DNA of 64,000 bases from Prevotella melaninogenica (GTDB lineage Bacteria > Bacteroidota > Bacteroidia > Bacteroidales > Bacteroidaceae), in assembly GCF_003609775.1 (NCBI RefSeq), contig NZ_AP018049.1, positions 682,001 to 746,000 on the forward strand, in the 5' to 3' direction. The position numbers and the translations under genes were made by a program. The notes beneath the pieces are model-generated. The model saw nothing but the letters and a program-made list of their open reading frames with translations. It made no database searches and was not told where the DNA came from. Below, piece after piece: positions 1-9,126 of this stretch; positions within the stretch are counted from its first letter, which is position 1, and every line of letters begins with the position of its first letter.

Positions 1-1817
1 TCCCTTTACAACGTGATTGGCAGCGACTCCGTGAGACTTCTATTCCTCTTTTAAAGCTGAATGGTGCAGAGGGAATCTATGAGATAAAAGACTATATTTG
101 TCCAGCTTTCGCCATCGTGAGTCATACAGAGAAGCATGATAAAGAGTTGTTCAGCTATTTATATGAGTCATTGCCTTTGAAGGAAGATGAGATAGAGCCA
201 ATGATGAATATCGTTGCTTGGCGCAGCGAGGAAGGCTTTGTGTCGGTTGTGTTTCCACGTGAGAAGCATCGCCCCGATTGCTATTCGGCAGAAGGAGAGG
301 CGCAGCGTCTGGTCAGTCCGGGCAGTTTAGATATGGCTGGATTGCTGATATTGCCTCGTCAGAGTGACTTTGAAGGGATGACAGCGGAACGCGCTGAGGC
401 TATTTTACGTGAGGTGTCGCTGTCGAATGAAGCGATGGTCGAAGTCGTAAAGCGGATTTGCAATAGGGCTGTTGACCTTTCCTTTGATGATTGGAAACAG
501 GAACCTGTGGTTTCAGTAGGTATTGTTAGTGGTGACGAAATACGTTTTCAGTTAAATGGTACTTATACGATAGCAAACAAGGAGGTGACAGGTAAGCAGA
601 CTGTAAAGTTCAAAGACGGACAGATTCTGTGGGATTCTGTGGCCTATCAGGAACTTTGTTTTACTCCGCAAAATGATGATATATCCTTCACTTTGGAGGA
701 TGTTACTATCGGTGTAGACTTCCATTGGGAGCGTAAAGAGGCACAGACCTTCCTCGGCAAGCTACGCTTTGTTGTCGATGGAGATAAGCTTTGGGCTATC
801 AATGAACTACCTGTAGAACGTTATTTGGCAAGTGTAATTTCAAGTGAGATGAGTGCAACGTCTTCTCTTGAGCTTTTGAAGGCACATGCTGTAATCTCTC
901 GTAGTTGGCTTTTGGTACAGATGAGACGACGAAAATCTATTGAAATGGGTGTTCAGACAGCATCTGCACCAGTAAAAGTATCGGATGAAGAGGGTGTTGT
1001 TTGGTATGATAGCGATGCACATACATTGTTTGATGTCTGTGCAGACGACCATTGTCAGCGTTATCAGGGTATTACAAAGGCAACAAGTCCACATGTTGAA
1101 GAGGCTATCAAGGCTACGCGTGGCCAGTTGTTGATGAATGGAAAAGAAATCTGTGATGCCCGTTTCAGTAAGTGTTGTGGCGGTGTTTCGGAGGAATATG
1201 AGTACTGTTGGGACAATACTCATAAGCCCTACCTGCTCTCGGTAGTAGACAATGCACCTTTGGGGACAACCCCTACAATAGATCTCACTGATGAGAAGAC
1301 AGCACAGAAGTGGATTCTGTCTTCTCCAGAGGCGTTTTGTAATACAAAGGATGCGGTAGTCTTGGGGCAGGTGCTTAATAACTACGATCAAGAAACACAA
1401 GACTTTTATCGCTGGACAACAGACTTTACGCAAGCAAAACTTGCCGAACTAATCCGTCGTAAGAGTGGTCTTGATTTCGGAGAGATTATCGACCTTCAGC
1501 CTTTGGAGCGTGGTAAGAGCGGTCGTATCACTCGTTTGAAGATTGTAGGAACAAAGCTTACCCGTATTATTGGTAAGGAGTTAGAGATAAGACGTACGTT
1601 GAGCGAGAGCCATCTTTATAGCTCTGCTTTTGTCGTAGAACGTAGTGAGATAGTGAATGACGTCCCACAGCACTTCTGTCTTGTTGGTGCAGGATGGGGA
1701 CATGGTGTAGGTTTGTGTCAGATTGGTGCCGCTGTGATGGGCGAGAAAGGCTATCGATATGACGAAATCCTCCATCATTATTACCAGACAGCAGCTATTC
1801 AAGCACAATACAAATAA
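1..1817 (+). CDS. DUF4922-like / SpoIID-LytB fusion protein (5' end outside window)
   Basis: The frame is already open at base 3 and runs without a stop into the GTG at 117, so the true start lies left of the window and 117 is only an internal valine. The first part (to about base 560) resembles DUF4922, a HIT/phosphorylase-like region, with the run FPREKHRP. The rest is a SpoIID/LytB domain: a YLASVISSEM segment, then LLKAHAVISRSWLL near 880-920, and the C-terminal GWGHGVGLCQIGA motif near 1692. In sporulating bacteria SpoIID is a peptidoglycan lytic transglycosylase; non-sporulating Bacteroidota carry homologues whose role is less clear. An AmpG-like transporter gene starts 11 bp after the stop, which suggests a role in cell-wall recycling. 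The domain assignment of the C-terminal half is firm; that of the N-terminal half is moderate. Confidence 0.85.
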   Translation, partial: PLQRDWQRLRETSIPLLKLNGAEGIYEIKDYICPAFAIVSHTEKHDKELFSYLYESLPLKEDEIEPMMNIVAWRSEEGFVSVVFPREKHRPDCYSAEGEAQRLVSPGSLDMAGLLILPRQSDFEGMTAERAEAILREVSLSNEAMVEVVKRICNRAVDLSFDDWKQEPVVSVGIVSGDEIRFQLNGTYTIANKEVTGKQTVKFKDGQILWDSVAYQELCFTPQNDDISFTLEDVTIGVDFHWERKEAQTFLGKLRFVVDGDKLWAINELPVERYLASVISSEMSATSSLELLKAHAVISRSWLLVQMRRRKSIEMGVQTASAPVKVSDEEGVVWYDSDAHTLFDVCADDHCQRYQGITKATSPHVEEAIKATRGQLLMNGKEICDARFSKCCGGVSEEYEYCWDNTHKPYLLSVVDNAPLGTTPTIDLTDEKTAQKWILSSPEAFCNTKDAVVLGQVLNNYDQETQDFYRWTTDFTQAKLAELIRRKSGLDFGEIIDLQPLERGKSGRITRLKIVGTKLTRIIGKELEIRRTLSESHLYSSAFVVERSEIVNDVPQHFCLVGAGWGHGVGLCQIGAAVMGEKGYRYDEILHHYYQTAAIQAQYK

Positions 1818-1828
1818 AGCATAAGGAG

Positions 1829-3142
1829 ATGCACGAGGAGCAAAAGATTATCAATGGAATACCAATTGTAGACCAGTGGCGCAGTCATTGGCTCTGCCTT
1901 CCTACGCTCTATTTGACACGTGGACTACCGTATGTTATCTTGTTGATGACTTCACTGGTCTATTTCAATAGAATGGGCTTAACGAACGGTGCTATCACAC
2001 TGACTACATCGTGGTTTCTTCTACCGTTTATTCTTCGCCCTTTGTTGGGAAGATTTGTCGTTGGCTATTGGAGTAAGTATGCTTGGATTATCCTGACAGA
2101 GTTGGTGATGGCACTGAGTCTTGGTGGATTAGCGTATACTGCATCATCTGCAGACTGGTTTGAGTGGACAGTCTTCTTCTTAATGATAATCGCAACGATG
2201 GCTGCTTTACATGATGTGGCTATCGAAAGACTGTATAAGCGTGAAACGGCCTTGCATAATCGCCCTGCTTTCTTTGGAACTCGAGCCATTTCTTATATGC
2301 TTTCTATCATAGTGGGAATGGCTATTCCTATAACGATAGCGGGTAACTTAGAGGTTATTTATAGGACTGTTGCACCTTCATGGGCAACTATTTACAGGGT
2401 TCTGTCAGTTTTAATGACTTGCTTGATGATATTTCATGCAATTATACTTCCCAAAGATAATATTCATGCGAACCTCCCGATATGGACAGGGGTGACACGT
2501 CAATGGTGGCATGATGTCAAGGCAGCCTTTGTACGTCGTCCTCATTATGTGGCAAACTTGTTTTTCCTTTTTGCCTTTCTTATACCCGAAGGAATGTTCT
2601 TTAGAATTGCTCCTCTCTTCTTGGTTGACCCGGGAAGTAATGGAGGACTGGCTCTTTCACCACAGGAGTTAGGATTAGTGCTGGGTACAGTGGGTACATT
2701 CTCATTAATAGGCGGTAGTGCCTTAGGAGCAAGTTTGGTGCGTCGTGATGGCTTAAAGCGATGGTTGTGGCTTTTTGTCACGGCTTTGACTTTGCCAAAG
2801 TTTGTCTTTGTCTACCTCAGCTATTACTTTGTTTCCACCTTGTCAATCATCAATTTCTGTATGATTGTTGAACAGTTTGGAGCAGGTCTTGGATTGACGG
2901 TTTATGTTGTATGGCTTGCTCACTGTACGAAAGGGGAACACTCTACATTTACTTATTCTATAGGTACGGCAATAACAGCCTTCTCACTGGTGATGACAGG
3001 ATGGTTTACAGGCTTCTTACAGGAGTATGTGGGCTATCGTCTGTTCTTCCTTCTTGTGGCTATGTTGGGTGTTATCAGCTTTATAGTAACCTACTTTATA
3101 CCCGTAACAAAGGAGATAGGAAGACGAAAAAGGATGGTTTAA
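1829..3142 (+). CDS. MFS transporter, AmpG-like
   Basis: This 437-residue protein has about twelve hydrophobic segments and the early LTRGLPYVILL pattern seen in AmpG-type major facilitator proteins, which import anhydro-muropeptides across the inner membrane. AAGGAG touches the ATG directly, so ribosome-binding spacing is poor, but there is no better ATG nearby. It follows the SpoIID fusion gene by 11 bp and is very likely co-transcribed, linking a wall-cleaving domain with a fragment importer. The substrate is inferred from family and neighbour only; another sugar or peptide cannot be excluded. Confidence 0.75.
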   Translation: MHEEQKIINGIPIVDQWRSHWLCLPTLYLTRGLPYVILLMTSLVYFNRMGLTNGAITLTTSWFLLPFILRPLLGRFVVGYWSKYAWIILTELVMALSLGGLAYTASSADWFEWTVFFLMIIATMAALHDVAIERLYKRETALHNRPAFFGTRAISYMLSIIVGMAIPITIAGNLEVIYRTVAPSWATIYRVLSVLMTCLMIFHAIILPKDNIHANLPIWTGVTRQWWHDVKAAFVRRPHYVANLFFLFAFLIPEGMFFRIAPLFLVDPGSNGGLALSPQELGLVLGTVGTFSLIGGSALGASLVRRDGLKRWLWLFVTALTLPKFVFVYLSYYFVSTLSIINFCMIVEQFGAGLGLTVYVVWLAHCTKGEHSTFTYSIGTAITAFSLVMTGWFTGFLQEYVGYRLFFLLVAMLGVISFIVTYFIPVTKEIGRRKRMV

Positions 3143-3211
3143 TTATATTTGAAATGGCGGCTTAGATGTTTGTTTTCAGCCGTTAACCTTTATAAAAAAG
3201 TCATGATTTTG

Positions 3212-3242
3212 TTTGTGTCTCACGAAAAATGTTGTACTTTCG
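3212..3242 (+). promoter_or_regulatory. Promoter of the M48 protease gene
   Basis: A TTTG at 3212-3215 and TACTTTCG at 3235-3242 are separated by 19 bp, close to the Bacteroidota -33/-7 pattern TTTG...TAnnTTTG with one mismatch. Confidence 0.55.
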
Positions 3243-3274
3243 CAAATAGATAGTTATAGAAAACAGTAAATAAA

Positions 3275-4174
3275 ATGAAGATTAAGTATTTCTTAATGGC
3301 AGCTGTTGTCGCTTTGATGACAGCTTGTGGTACGGCTTCAAAGGTTCCTTTGATAGGTCGTACACATCGTATCAGTATTTCTGATGCGCAGCTTCTTAGC
3401 CTCAGTAATCAGGAATATACAAAGTTTATGGCATCAGCAAAACGTTCTACTGATGCAAAGAATACTGCTATGGTTCAGCGTGTAGGTCGCAACCTTGCCA
3501 ATGCGGTGGAGACTTACTTACGTAATAATGGTTATGCCAGTGAGATTAATAACTTCAAGTGGGAGTTTAATCTTGTTCAAGACAAGCAGGCTAACGCTTT
3601 TTGTATGCCTGGAGGTAAGATTGTTGTTTACGAAGGATTATTGCCTTACACACAGAATGAGGCAAGTCTGGCAATCGTTTTAGGTCATGAGATTGCGCAT
3701 GCTGTAGCTAAGCACAGTGCTGAGCAGATTACAAAGCAGATGAATCAGCAGATGGGAACCAATATATTGGGTACTGTCTTGAACTCTGCTGTTGGTAGTG
3801 GAGTAGGCGATATCGCTTCACAGGTAGCGGGAGGATACTTCTCTTTCCGTAACTTGAAGTATAGTCGTGACAACGAGAGTGAAGCTGATTATATGGGACT
3901 TATCTTTGCTGCAATGGCTGGATATGACCCAGCAAATGCCGTAACATTCTGGCAACGAATGGCTGCAGCAACGAATAGTAGCCGTTCTGAGATTCTGAGC
4001 GATCACCCTTCAGATGCTCGTCGTATTGAGAATATCAAGAAGTGGCTGCCAGAAGCTGAAAAATATTATCGTGGTCGTGGCTCTAATCGTGTCTCTTCTG
4101 CGGGATATTCACAGTCGTCTGGGACATTACATATAGGCGGTTCTTCGTCTTCTAAACGTTCAAACAAACGTTGA
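3275..4174 (+). CDS. M48-family metalloprotease, lipoprotein
   Basis: The 299-residue protein begins with a lipoprotein signal (hydrophobic run ending LMTAC, Cys about residue 19) and carries the zinc motif HEIAH at residues 138-142, with the third ligand in the later NESEADYMG segment. This is the pattern of periplasmic M48 proteases such as LoiP/YcaL. It probably sits on a membrane facing the periplasm and degrades misfolded envelope proteins. The C-terminal 30 residues are Ser/Gly/Arg rich and look disordered. It has its own promoter and a strong terminator, so it is a single-gene unit. Confidence 0.9.
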   Translation: MKIKYFLMAAVVALMTACGTASKVPLIGRTHRISISDAQLLSLSNQEYTKFMASAKRSTDAKNTAMVQRVGRNLANAVETYLRNNGYASEINNFKWEFNLVQDKQANAFCMPGGKIVVYEGLLPYTQNEASLAIVLGHEIAHAVAKHSAEQITKQMNQQMGTNILGTVLNSAVGSGVGDIASQVAGGYFSFRNLKYSRDNESEADYMGLIFAAMAGYDPANAVTFWQRMAAATNSSRSEILSDHPSDARRIENIKKWLPEAEKYYRGRGSNRVSSAGYSQSSGTLHIGGSSSSKRSNKR

Positions 4175-4206
4175 TAATTTGAACGACCATCATTTTATGA
4201 TATCTT

Positions 4207-4256
4207 ATTACGGCTATTTGCTTTTTTAAGAACGAAAGCAAATAGCCGTAATTTTT
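4207..4256 (+). terminator. Rho-independent terminator after M48 gene
   Basis: A perfect 18-bp stem (ATTACGGCTATTTGCTTT paired with its complement at 4235-4252) with a 10-base loop is followed by a T run. Confidence 0.9.
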
Positions 4257-4458
4257 ATATAGTCAATATTGTTTGATAAAAAATGTAATGACATTCTTTA
4301 GTATATGAAATTTCTATCAAATAAACTTAGTCGTTTTAGGCTCTGAAAAGTAATATTCTTCTGACCGAACAAGTCGTGCTGTTTTATGCTTGAATAACTT
4401 CCTTTTGACAACCGATTAATTCCATTTTGATGGTATATTATAAGCTGACGAGTACTCC

Positions 4459-4515
4459 GCACCATTGGTGCGAAGCGTTAACACGACATGTGCTAAGCCT
4501 CAACACATCATGTGC
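4459..4515. repeat. 22-bp palindromic array, family A, locus 1
   Basis: Three 13-mers of the form GCAC-N5-GTGC (first GCACCATTGGTGC, then two with ACAC at the left end) start at 4459, 4481 and 4503, a period of exactly 22 bp. The 9-bp spacers resemble GAAGCGTTA and TAAGCCTCA. Confidence 0.8.
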
Positions 4516-4713
4516 TAAGCACCAATACGTTGGTTGTATATATGCAGATAGAAGCATTATGGTCATCATAAAGGCTCTCAAAAGCACTAACGGAGAACAT
4601 ATACGTAATGTTTATTAGACGTTATGATTTGTATTATATCGTCATCTTATAAAGAAATACCTTTCTGATAGTTGGTAAGTAGCCGCTAAAGTGTTATTTT
4701 TTTCATTGAAAGA

Positions 4714-4745
4714 TTTGATAGAATCATCTTTTTTTATTATCTTTA
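4714..4745 (+). promoter_or_regulatory. Promoter of nfeD-SPFH operon
   Basis: TTTG at 4714-4717 and TATCTTTA at 4738-4745 have 20-bp spacing, 26 bp before the nfeD start. Confidence 0.6.
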
Positions 4746-4770
4746 CAAGCGGAATTAAACCTTTATAACG

Positions 4771-5220
4771 ATGATGGATTATCTGATACAAAACCTGTGG
4801 TTAACATGGTTGTTAGTAGGTCTTGTTTGTCTAATTTTAGAGATGATGAACGGAGATTTCTACATTATGTGCTTTGCAATAGGTAGTTTCTGTGCTTCAC
4901 TTTCTTCTGCATTCACTGATAGTATTGTTGTTCAAGTTATCGTGTTTGTAGTCTTCTCGGTATTGAGTATATTCTTGGTACGGCCGATAGCGTTGAAATA
5001 CCTGCATCAAGGTGCGGATAACAGACTTAGCAATGCTGATGCATTGATTGGTCGTGAGGGAAAGGTAACAGATACGATAGAGGCTGGTGGATACGGCAGA
5101 GTAAAGATTGACGGTGACTCATGGAAGGCGCAGTCGGTTGACGGAATGGAAATAAGTTCGGGTGCTGCTGTGCGTATTTTACGACTTGACTCTATTATCG
5201 CAACGGTTGAACGTTGTTAA
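4771..5220 (+). CDS. NfeD family membrane protein
   Basis: This 149-residue protein has two or three N-terminal membrane segments (residues about 8-75) and a small C-terminal OB-like domain with IGREGKVTDTIEAGGYGRVKIDG, the hallmark of short NfeD (YbbK-type) proteins. These act with SPFH-domain proteins in membrane microdomains, and an SPFH gene follows by 98 bp. The family role is membrane organisation or quality control; no enzymatic residues are visible. Confidence 0.88.
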   Translation: MMDYLIQNLWLTWLLVGLVCLILEMMNGDFYIMCFAIGSFCASLSSAFTDSIVVQVIVFVVFSVLSIFLVRPIALKYLHQGADNRLSNADALIGREGKVTDTIEAGGYGRVKIDGDSWKAQSVDGMEISSGAAVRILRLDSIIATVERC

Positions 5221-5318
5221 ATAGTAATCAGAAAATAATTAAATAACAAATAATAACCTTCGGTTTCTCCCCCTCATTTAGGTAATAAAATACCTGGGCT
5301 GAGGAATTAAAAACTTTA

Positions 5319-6272
5319 ATGCTTATGGATATGATAGCTTATGTGCTGATTGCAATTGTTGTGTTAGCACTCGTTTTTGCCAAGATGTCAATCGTGATTA
5401 TTTCACAGAGTGAAACAAAGATTATCGAACGTCTTGGTAAGTATTATGCAACCCTTCAACCAGGTATTAATATTATTATACCTTTTATTGACCATGCAAA
5501 AGATATTGTTGCATTGCGTGCTGGACGTTATACCTATACAAATTCCATCGATTTGCGTGAGCAGGTGTATGACTTTGATCGCCAGAATGTAATTACAAAA
5601 GATAATATTCAGATGCAGATTAATGCGCTGCTTTATTTCCAAATCATCGATCCTTTCAAGGCTGTTTATGAGATTAACAACTTGCCAAATGCGATAGAAA
5701 AGTTGACACAGACTACACTTCGAAATATTATCGGTGAGATGGAACTTGACCAGACATTGACTTCTCGTGATACGATTAATACCAAACTGCGTGCCGTTCT
5801 TGATGATGCTACAAATAAGTGGGGTATCAAGGTGAACCGTGTCGAGCTTCAGGATATTACTCCTCCTGCAAGTGTTTCTGAGGCAATGGAGAAGCAGATG
5901 CAGGCTGAACGTAACAAACGAGCAACCATCCTTACCAGTGAAGGACAGAAGCAGTCGGCTATTCTTCAGTCAGAAGGTGAGAAGCAGGCAGCTATTAACC
6001 GTGCTGAAGCTAACAAACAGCAGCAGATTCTCATCGCAGAAGGTGAGGCTGAGGCTCGTATTCGTAAAGCTGAAGCTGAGGCAATTGCCATTCAGAAGAT
6101 TACTGATGCTGTTGGAAAGAGCACGAATCCAGCAAACTATCTCATTGCACAGAAGTACATTCAGATGCTTACAGAACTCGCTCAGAATAACAATCAGAAG
6201 ACTGTTTACCTGCCATTTGAGGCAAGTAACCTGATGGGTTCTATTGGTGGAATTAAAGACATGTTTAAGTAA
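5319..6272 (+). CDS. SPFH/stomatin family protein (QmcA-like)
   Basis: The 317-residue protein has one N-terminal membrane anchor (about residues 5-27), an SPFH/band-7 domain (ERLGKYYATLQPGINIIIPF onward) and a long charged helical tail (about 190-275) rich in Glu, Ala, Lys and Gln that should form coiled coils. This matches QmcA/HflK-like scaffolds. The start at 5319 gives MLMDM; the internal ATG at 5325 is an equally good start. It pairs with the upstream NfeD gene, a standard partnership. Confidence 0.9.
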   Translation: MLMDMIAYVLIAIVVLALVFAKMSIVIISQSETKIIERLGKYYATLQPGINIIIPFIDHAKDIVALRAGRYTYTNSIDLREQVYDFDRQNVITKDNIQMQINALLYFQIIDPFKAVYEINNLPNAIEKLTQTTLRNIIGEMELDQTLTSRDTINTKLRAVLDDATNKWGIKVNRVELQDITPPASVSEAMEKQMQAERNKRATILTSEGQKQSAILQSEGEKQAAINRAEANKQQQILIAEGEAEARIRKAEAEAIAIQKITDAVGKSTNPANYLIAQKYIQMLTELAQNNNQKTVYLPFEASNLMGSIGGIKDMFK

Positions 6273-6334
6273 TACGCTTGTTAAGCGTCACTTCTGTTGC
6301 AAACAATAAATATAAACACTAAAATAGATGACTG

Positions 6335-6372
6335 CTCCGTAAGATTCTTTTGCTGTAGAGGAGCTTACGGAG
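6335..6372. promoter_or_regulatory. Leader hairpin before the epimerase-like gene
   Basis: CTCCGTAAG (6335-6343) pairs with CTTACGGAG (6364-6372), leaving a 20-base loop. No T run follows and the next start codon is only 15 bp away, so it may be a leader structure rather than a terminator. Confidence 0.45.
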
Positions 6373-6387
6373 TGAGTCTTTGAAGAA

Positions 6388-7512
6388 ATGAAAAAACTTT
6401 GTATCTTTTGTGGTGCACGTCCTAACTTTATAAAGGTAGCACCAATTATCAGGGTAATCAATAGACTTTCTGATGAGAATAGTTCTCATAAGGTTTCTTA
6501 TTCTTTGGTTTATGCAGGTAGCGAGAATGATCCTACACTCGAAGATCAGCTCTTTGAGAACCTTTCTATTCGTAGACCAGATGTTTATCTTGGTGTTGAA
6601 TGTGAGAACTTGAATGAGCTTACGGGTCAGGTAATGTCTAAGTTTGAGAAGTATCTACAAGAGAATCCATCTGATGTGGTTATCGTTGTAGATGATCTTG
6701 CTTCTACAATGGCAGCCGCTATTGTGACTAAGAAGCAAGCAATTACCCTTGCTCATATTGCAGCTGGTACTCGTTCTTTTGATATTACTATGCCTAAGGA
6801 AATCAATCGATTAGTGATTGATGGTCTTTCAGACATACTCTTTACTGCTGGATTTAGTAATAACAGCATTGCTAACAAGGAAGGTGCAGAACTCTCGAAG
6901 GTTTATATGGTGGGTAATATCCTCATTGATAATATCCGCTATGACCGTGAACGAATTGAAGGAATGAAACTTTCAGATATCGATGAGTTGGCTGGTTTAC
7001 CTTTGAAGGAGGGCAATTACCTTGTCTTTACACTGAATCGTAAGGCTTTATTAGCTGACCAAGAAAATCTTGAACGTATGTTACACGTGTTGAGTGAGAC
7101 TGCTGGCGATATGCCTATTATTGCTCCTCTTCGTGAGTCTGCAGTGCAGGTTATCATGGCACTCAGCTTGAAGAAGAATATCAAACTCCACAACCTCCAT
7201 ATCGTAAAACCATTGGGTTATCTTGAATTTGCTTACCTTACAGCTCATGCTAAGGGTATCATTACTGACTCTGGTAATGTTGCAGAGGAGGCAACATTCA
7301 ATGGTGTGCCATGTATTACGCTTAATAGCTATACAGAGCATATTGAAACAGCGAAAGTAGGTTCTAATGTTTTGGTTGGTGAAGACCCAGAACTGCTTCG
7401 TTCGGCGTTGTCTGATATGGTTTCAGGAACATGGAAGAAGTGTGGTGTTCCAGAACGTTGGGATGGCCGTTCAGCTGAGCGTGTTGTGCAGATTTTGCTC
7501 GAGCGTCATTAA
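6388..7512 (+). CDS. UDP-GlcNAc 2-epimerase homologue with altered active site
   Basis: The 374-residue protein has the UDP-GlcNAc 2-epimerase (WecB) fold: GARPNFIKVAPI at the N-terminus, HIAAGTRSFD near 123, PKEINR near 136 and TDSGNVAEEATFNG near 290. Compared with E. coli WecB, Lys15 and Asp95 appear kept (K16, D103), but Glu117 is Ala125, Glu131 is Lys137 and His213 is Asn217 (in FTLNRKAL where active enzymes read HRRE). Three of four residues tested by mutagenesis in WecB are therefore changed. It could be an inactive paralogue, a binding protein, or an enzyme with another chemistry. It stands alone with a hairpin just upstream, not in a sugar-nucleotide cluster. Confidence 0.8.
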   Translation: MKKLCIFCGARPNFIKVAPIIRVINRLSDENSSHKVSYSLVYAGSENDPTLEDQLFENLSIRRPDVYLGVECENLNELTGQVMSKFEKYLQENPSDVVIVVDDLASTMAAAIVTKKQAITLAHIAAGTRSFDITMPKEINRLVIDGLSDILFTAGFSNNSIANKEGAELSKVYMVGNILIDNIRYDRERIEGMKLSDIDELAGLPLKEGNYLVFTLNRKALLADQENLERMLHVLSETAGDMPIIAPLRESAVQVIMALSLKKNIKLHNLHIVKPLGYLEFAYLTAHAKGIITDSGNVAEEATFNGVPCITLNSYTEHIETAKVGSNVLVGEDPELLRSALSDMVSGTWKKCGVPERWDGRSAERVVQILLERH

Positions 7513-7551
7513 TTAGATTATATACTGCGAGGCATTTTTACGCTTTTAAGG

Positions 7552-7619
7552 CAGGGATAGATAAGCTTCTTGTTCGGCATAAATATGTTTTGTCGGGCAC
7601 TGGGGAATATCTATCCCTG
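7552..7619. terminator. Long-loop inverted repeat after epimerase-like gene
   Basis: CAGGGATAGATA at 7552-7563 is perfectly complementary to 7608-7619, with a 44-base loop. It lies just after the stop of the epimerase-like gene and probably acts as a terminator or 3' stabiliser, though there is only a short T/A stretch after it. Confidence 0.45.
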
Positions 7620-7706
7620 TAAAATTATAATCTTTGTACTCAGCATAATGACTTGACTAAAATCATAAATCTGGGTTTTGAGCTATGATTTTTGATTGAA
7701 GTCGAA

Positions 7707-7735
7707 TTTGAAACTCATTTATATACTTATCTTTG
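7707..7735 (+). promoter_or_regulatory. Promoter of MATE/HMA-AraC operon
   Basis: TTTG at 7707-7710 and TATCTTTG at 7728-7735 form a promoter. Its -7 box lies inside the frame that could be read from a TTG at 7696, which argues for the ATG at 7762 as the real start. Confidence 0.65.
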
Positions 7736-7761
7736 TATTAAGGGAAAAGGATGAAAAGTTT

Positions 7762-9126
7762 ATGCATGGACATACAGATAATTATACCTTCTTAACGCAA
7801 GCACCAGTTCATCGAGTCATTATCACTATGGCGATACCGACTATTATCTCAATGCTTGTGACGGGATTATACAATATTGCCGACACGTTCTTTGTTGGTA
7901 AGATTGATACACAAGCAACTGCAGCAGTGGGAATAGTATTCTCTCTAATGTTTTTTGTGCAAGCAATGGGCTTTTTCTTTGGGCATGGTTCGGGCAATTA
8001 TATCTCTCGTGAGTTGGGCGCACGTCGCCATGAGAACGCTGTAAAAATGGCTTCAACAGGCTTTTTTAGCTCGTTCTTTTTCGGATTAGTTATCCTTGTT
8101 CTTGGTGAAATATTTCTTACACCACTCTCTCTGATGCTGGGTAGTACAGCTACCATCCTTCCTTACACAGAAGACTATATGCAAGTCATCCTACTTGGCG
8201 CACCTTTCTTGACCTCATCACTTACCTTGAACAATCAGATGCGATTGCAGGGAAACGCCAAGTTTGCAATGTTTGGAATTGTTACGGGCGCTATATTAAA
8301 CGTTATTCTTGACCCAATCCTCATCTTTACTTGTGGTATGGGTGTCAGCGGTGCAGCATGGGCAACAGTGATAGGACAGGCAGTATCCTTCGTTATCCTT
8401 TTCTTAATGACGCGCAGGGGAGAGAATATTGCTATCAAGTTTCGCAATTTTTCGCCTTCAATACAGATGTATAAGGAAATCTTCTATGGGGGTAGTCCTT
8501 CTTTTATGAGGCAAGGTTTAGCTTGTATTGCCACAATGTCCTTAAACTTAGCAGCAGGTGTTTATGGCGATTCGGCTATTGCAGCGATGAGTATTGTTGG
8601 GCGTATTGCAATGCTTTCTTTTGCTGTTGTCATCGGATTGGGACAGGGCTTTCAGCCCGTCTGTGGCTTCTGCTATGGTGCAGGATTATATGAAAGACTG
8701 AAAGAGGCTTATAAGTTTACTGTAACTATTGGTACGATTTTTCTTATCGTGTTAGCTATTATCGGCTGGATGATAAGTGGAACGCTGATAGGTGTTTTCC
8801 GTGATGACCCCGAAGTAATTGCTATTGGTGTTGTAGCCTTGCGATGGCAGCTTTGTGTCTTCCCTGTTAATGCACTTATTTTGGCAAGCAATATGCTTGC
8901 TCAGACCTGCCGTAAGCCGTGGCGTGCAAACATCTTGGCAGCTGCCCGACAAGGTTTGTTTTTTATTCCGTTGATATTTATTCTTCCATCTTATTTTGGC
9001 CTGTTAGGTGTTGAGATGTGTCAAGCCGTCAGTGATGTGCTCTCTTTCATGCTTACAGTACCTATTGTTATTTACACCTTCCGTGAGTTTACACGTGAAG
9101 CAGCAGCAAGGAAAGTATCCGTATGA
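7762..9126 (+). CDS. MATE family efflux transporter
   Basis: The protein (454 residues from the ATG at 7762) has twelve hydrophobic segments and the MATE signature region, beginning with PTIISMLVTGLYNIADTFFVG. An upstream TTG at 7696 is in frame, but the promoter -7 box at 7728-7735 lies after it, so I place the start at 7762 (MHGHTDNY). MATE proteins export cationic compounds using Na+ or H+. The stop overlaps the start of the HMA-AraC regulator (ATGA at 9123-9126), so the two are translationally coupled. Confidence 0.9.
   Translation: MHGHTDNYTFLTQAPVHRVIITMAIPTIISMLVTGLYNIADTFFVGKIDTQATAAVGIVFSLMFFVQAMGFFFGHGSGNYISRELGARRHENAVKMASTGFFSSFFFGLVILVLGEIFLTPLSLMLGSTATILPYTEDYMQVILLGAPFLTSSLTLNNQMRLQGNAKFAMFGIVTGAILNVILDPILIFTCGMGVSGAAWATVIGQAVSFVILFLMTRRGENIAIKFRNFSPSIQMYKEIFYGGSPSFMRQGLACIATMSLNLAAGVYGDSAIAAMSIVGRIAMLSFAVVIGLGQGFQPVCGFCYGAGLYERLKEAYKFTVTIGTIFLIVLAIIGWMISGTLIGVFRDDPEVIAIGVVALRWQLCVFPVNALILASNMLAQTCRKPWRANILAAARQGLFFIPLIFILPSYFGLLGVEMCQAVSDVLSFMLTVPIVIYTFREFTREAAARKVSV

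Larger units (their letters stand above)
4175..4770. other. Intergenic region with terminator, 22-bp palindrome array and promoter
   Basis: This 596-bp gap holds the terminator of the M48 gene (4207-4256), a three-unit GCAC...GTGC array (4459-4515) and the nfeD promoter (4714-4745). A 63-codon frame at 4427-4618 overlaps the repeat array and looks fortuitous. I see no gene here. Confidence 0.7.

Noticed and set aside
117..119. GTG as start of the first gene
   Set aside because: The same frame is open back to base 3 and the upstream residues fit the domain, so this is an internal codon.
840..1433. Long minus-strand frame opposite the SpoIID gene
   Set aside because: It is the antisense shadow of a conserved gene and its protein is Cys/Arg-rich nonsense.
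4427..4618. 63-codon frame between M48 and NfeD
   Set aside because: It runs over the 22-bp array, has no promoter-based support and resembles no protein.
7696..7761. TTG start 22 codons before the MATE gene start
   Set aside because: The promoter -7 box at 7728-7735 lies after it.
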